From: Virgibacillus sp. MSJ-26
GTDB lineage: Bacteria; Bacillota; Bacilli; Bacillales; Amphibacillaceae
NCBI RefSeq assembly: GCF_018918075.1
Contig: NZ_JAHLPW010000004.1
Span: 124,001-188,000, forward strand
Reading direction: 5' to 3'
Length of the DNA: 64,000 nt
This document shows positions 61,957-64,000 of this stretch, piece after piece. Positions within the stretch are counted from its first letter, which is position 1; each line of letters begins with the position of its first letter. The position numbers and the translations under genes were made by a program. Below the pieces are notes generated by a model. It did not search any database. It was not told where the DNA came from and was given only the letters and a program-made list of their open reading frames with translations.

Positions 61957-62733
61957 CTAGGTGATTATTGCAGTAATAACAGATTCCCAAGCCTCAGATT
62001 CCGGATCAATTAGTTTAAAATGTTCTATTTCTGGCAGCGTAATTAGCTGAACCCTGTCCCCCTTTTCCATAGCTTTGTGATAATAATCCTTGCTCAACTC
62101 TACTGGAACATGATGATCTAGCTCTCCGTGGATTAAAACCTGATTTAGGCCTAATGGTAACAGTTCTATTGGTGATGCCGTGTCGTAACGTTCAATTACT
62201 TCAGTGGGGGCGCCACCCATAAATGACGTAACAGGACTATCTATCCCCTGCTCTTCATGAATGTCCCGCATCTTTTTCAAATCTGTAACGCCTGCTAAGC
62301 TAATGACTTTTTTAATTGGAATAAGTAACCTTTTAAAAATAGCATATTTATCATTCCTTTGGTTTCTGGAAGCAAGCCAAAGCGCTAAATGTCCTCCTGC
62401 CGAATGACCAATAATAGTTACTTGAGAAGTGTCTAATTGATTATATTCATGTAGGTAAGCCAAATGATTAATCGCATCAATCACATCATTAAAGGTCCCC
62501 GGCCATCCGCCTCCATTTTCTCCTACTCTCCGATATTCTATATTCCACGTAGCGAAACCTCGACGAGTTAGGTCTTCAACCATTGGATTATTTTCTTCAA
62601 GATTATATTTCGATTGCCAAAATCCCCCATGGATAGTGACAATGACTGGGAACTTGCCAGATTCTTTTGGTATCCGTAATACACCAAACTGAGAAGGATG
62701 ACTGCCGTATGAGATACGAAATTTTTCCATCAA
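61957..62733 (-). CDS. Alpha/beta hydrolase, esterase/dienelactone type
   Basis: The 258 residues show an alpha/beta hydrolase with VTIHGGFWQSKYN (oxyanion HGG), the nucleophile in IIGHSAGGHLALWLASR, the Asp in VLIHGELDHHVPVELS and His in PEIEHFKLI. This fits BD-FAE-like or kynurenine-formamidase-like esterases. Start TTG at 62733 or ATG at 62730 share the same AGAGGGG site. Confidence 0.85.
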   Translation of the reverse strand: MMEKFRISYGSHPSQFGVLRIPKESGKFPVIVTIHGGFWQSKYNLEENNPMVEDLTRRGFATWNIEYRRVGENGGGWPGTFNDVIDAINHLAYLHEYNQLDTSQVTIIGHSAGGHLALWLASRNQRNDKYAIFKRLLIPIKKVISLAGVTDLKKMRDIHEEQGIDSPVTSFMGGAPTEVIERYDTASPIELLPLGLNQVLIHGELDHHVPVELSKDYYHKAMEKGDRVQLITLPEIEHFKLIDPESEAWESVITAIIT

Positions 62734-62789
62734 TCTAAAGACCCCTCTGTTATTTTTTCCGGACTTATGTTAAAAAAATATTCATCCGT

Positions 62790-63416
62790 TTATTTTGTAA
62801 TAACTATAATACCGCCACAATGAGAAACCTTATGAAATTCACAATGACAGATATGTTCCAAAGCAAGCTTTATTTCCTCATAAACGAAATAAAACTCATC
62901 ATGATCCCAATGATCAATATTATTATGTCTACAAGCATTAAGTTGCTCTCGTGTTTCAAAAGCCACGTCACCAATTAATATTTTCCCATCATCTTTAATT
63001 AAAGATAATAACTCTCGAATAAAGGGTACTTTTTCCTTGTCCGTAAGATGGTGTAACGCATAAGTACTTACTATAAAATCATATTGATTCCCTCTGATAT
63101 CAGGATGTATCCCTTTTGAAATATCCCATTCCAATAGATTAGCTTTTGACATTTTAGCCTGGGCGATAGAAATCATTCTTGTTGAAAAATCTATACCGTC
63201 TATCTGGTGCCCAGCTTCATATAATTTTGTAGCTAGAATCCCTGTTCCAAATCCTATATCCAATACATTAGAATGAGCTTCTTCCATAATAGTTTTATAT
63301 ATCGTATTCAGAATTTCTTTGTATCCTGCAAAAGGATATTCATTATTTTCTTCACTTATTTGAACTGTTTTATCATAGTTGTCTGCCCATAAATTAAAGC
63401 CTTGTTGATCTAACAA
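62790..63416 (-). CDS. Class I SAM-dependent methyltransferase
   Basis: The 208 residues contain motif I as NVLDIGFGTGILATKLYEAG, an acidic end of strand two (IDGIDFSTRMI) and the conserved VSTYALHHLTDKEK. The substrate is not predictable. The start is TTG after AGGAGGAA. It is probably cytoplasmic. Confidence 0.88.
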   Translation of the reverse strand: MLDQQGFNLWADNYDKTVQISEENNEYPFAGYKEILNTIYKTIMEEAHSNVLDIGFGTGILATKLYEAGHQIDGIDFSTRMISIAQAKMSKANLLEWDISKGIHPDIRGNQYDFIVSTYALHHLTDKEKVPFIRELLSLIKDDGKILIGDVAFETREQLNACRHNNIDHWDHDEFYFVYEEIKLALEHICHCEFHKVSHCGGIIVITK

Positions 63417-63463
63417 TTTAAATTCCTCCTACTTTTAAACTCTTGTCTCACGAACAATATCTT

Positions 63464-64000
63464 TTAACTTATTACTTTTGCATCTTCTGGCAAAGTACCT
63501 CCCTCCAACCAGCTCTCTACCAAATGGTTAAAAAACTCTGGACGTGCCAAAGATAGTCCGTGACCCACATTAGGGAGGATTATTCCTGTACAATTTGAAT
63601 GACTTAGAGTAATATCTTCAGCTGACTTTTTCATCATTCCTTTTTCCTTCTCACCGACAGTAACCAATATTTTGGCCTTTGCTCTATTAAAACCCACAGG
63701 TATCTTAAACGACATATTTTCTTCTAAAATTCTAATCAATGAATCTGACTTCATTGCAGAGCTTTCTTCATAATATGAATTAAAATATTCCTTTCCAATG
63801 TAAAGTGTTTTTGCTTGGAGCTTTGAAAATAATTTATTTTTAACTAATGGATGTGATAGTTTGATAGAGGGACGGATTAACTTTAAAGTAAACGGGCTAG
63901 GTCTAACTAATGCACTATTGATGATTGCGTAATCAATTAAATTGGGTTTCATGCTTAACATTTGAATGATTACTTGCGCGCCTAAAGAAAACCCTACAAC
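63464..64000 (-). CDS. Alpha/beta hydrolase, C-terminal part
   Basis: The frame is open to the right edge, where it reads VVGFSLGAQVIIQM, the nucleophile elbow (GxSxG) of an alpha/beta hydrolase. So the gene starts beyond the window, and an apparent ATG at 63961 is internal. The catalytic His is likely in NVGHGLSLARPEFF near the C-terminus, which ends at residue VIS. Substrate unknown. Confidence 0.8.
   Translation of the reverse strand, partial: VVGFSLGAQVIIQMLSMKPNLIDYAIINSALVRPSPFTLKLIRPSIKLSHPLVKNKLFSKLQAKTLYIGKEYFNSYYEESSAMKSDSLIRILEENMSFKIPVGFNRAKAKILVTVGEKEKGMMKKSAEDITLSHSNCTGIILPNVGHGLSLARPEFFNHLVESWLEGGTLPEDAKVIS

Overview
The window is chromosomal DNA of a low-G+C, endospore-forming member of the Bacillaceae. 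The spore genes are the best clue: spoVR, yhbH, prkA, two tandem sspH-type genes, and a SpoIIM-family gene. Other Bacillaceae-type families are present too (LutABC, YpjP, YusW, PadR/HAAS, Spx-like, YqjF). Ribosome-binding sites are strong and TTG/GTG starts are frequent. The genus cannot be fixed from the sequence. I saw no rRNA, tRNA, prophage or CRISPR array. About three quarters of the genes lie on the minus strand.

Layout. 1-4.9 kb: lactate/glycolate oxidation (lutABC, then glcD and the start of glcF). 5-14.2 kb: mostly single genes: a small hydrophilic protein, a TDT-type transporter, YjbQ, an orphan PurC, a quinone oxidoreductase, a CynX-like permease with its GntR regulator, a DUF420 protein, YqjF and an XRE-cupin regulator. 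14.3-16.5 kb: a padR/HAAS/beta-propeller operon behind a palindromic operator. 16.6-25.4 kb: YusW lipoprotein, CoA-disulfide-reductase-like enzyme, HMG-CoA lyase, a UDG-like protein behind a G10 tract, 6-phosphogluconolactonase plus macro domain, LD-carboxypeptidase, YpjP. 25.9-38.4 kb: a sporulation/stationary-phase neighbourhood (spoVR, yhbH, prkA, tandem sspH) with menA, traB-like, Spx-like, tetR and corC-like genes. 38.5-47.2 kb: coiled-coil protein, CBS protein, a divergent HprK, DHA2 efflux pump, queT with a probable preQ1-II riboswitch, a DUF2829 (Tad2-family) protein with an SDR, and a POT peptide transporter. 47.6-54.4 kb: a seven-gene co-directional operon (membrane protein, DUF4129, DUF4350, MoxR, DUF58, SpoIIM-like, RDD). 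55.7-64 kb: class I aldolase, a long tandem array, then eleven small single-domain enzymes (NERD, nucleotidyltransferase, GNAT, VOC, ASCH, HIT, Nudix, hydrolases, methyltransferase).

The most unusual content is non-coding. Three unrelated tandem arrays share a unit length of 51, 52 and 51 bp, and each unit carries a dyad; they sit in a co-directional, a divergent and a convergent gap respectively. The queT leader matches the preQ1-II (COG4708) riboswitch layout, including a loop complementary to the Shine-Dalgarno. A hairpin just before menA looks like the right end of an IS200/IS605 element without its transposase or tnpB. Well-formed promoter/operator sets precede the padR, tetR and XRE-cupin genes.

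All assignments rest on reading translations and motifs by eye, with no database search. Starts were adjusted where a ribosome-binding site clearly favoured a different codon.
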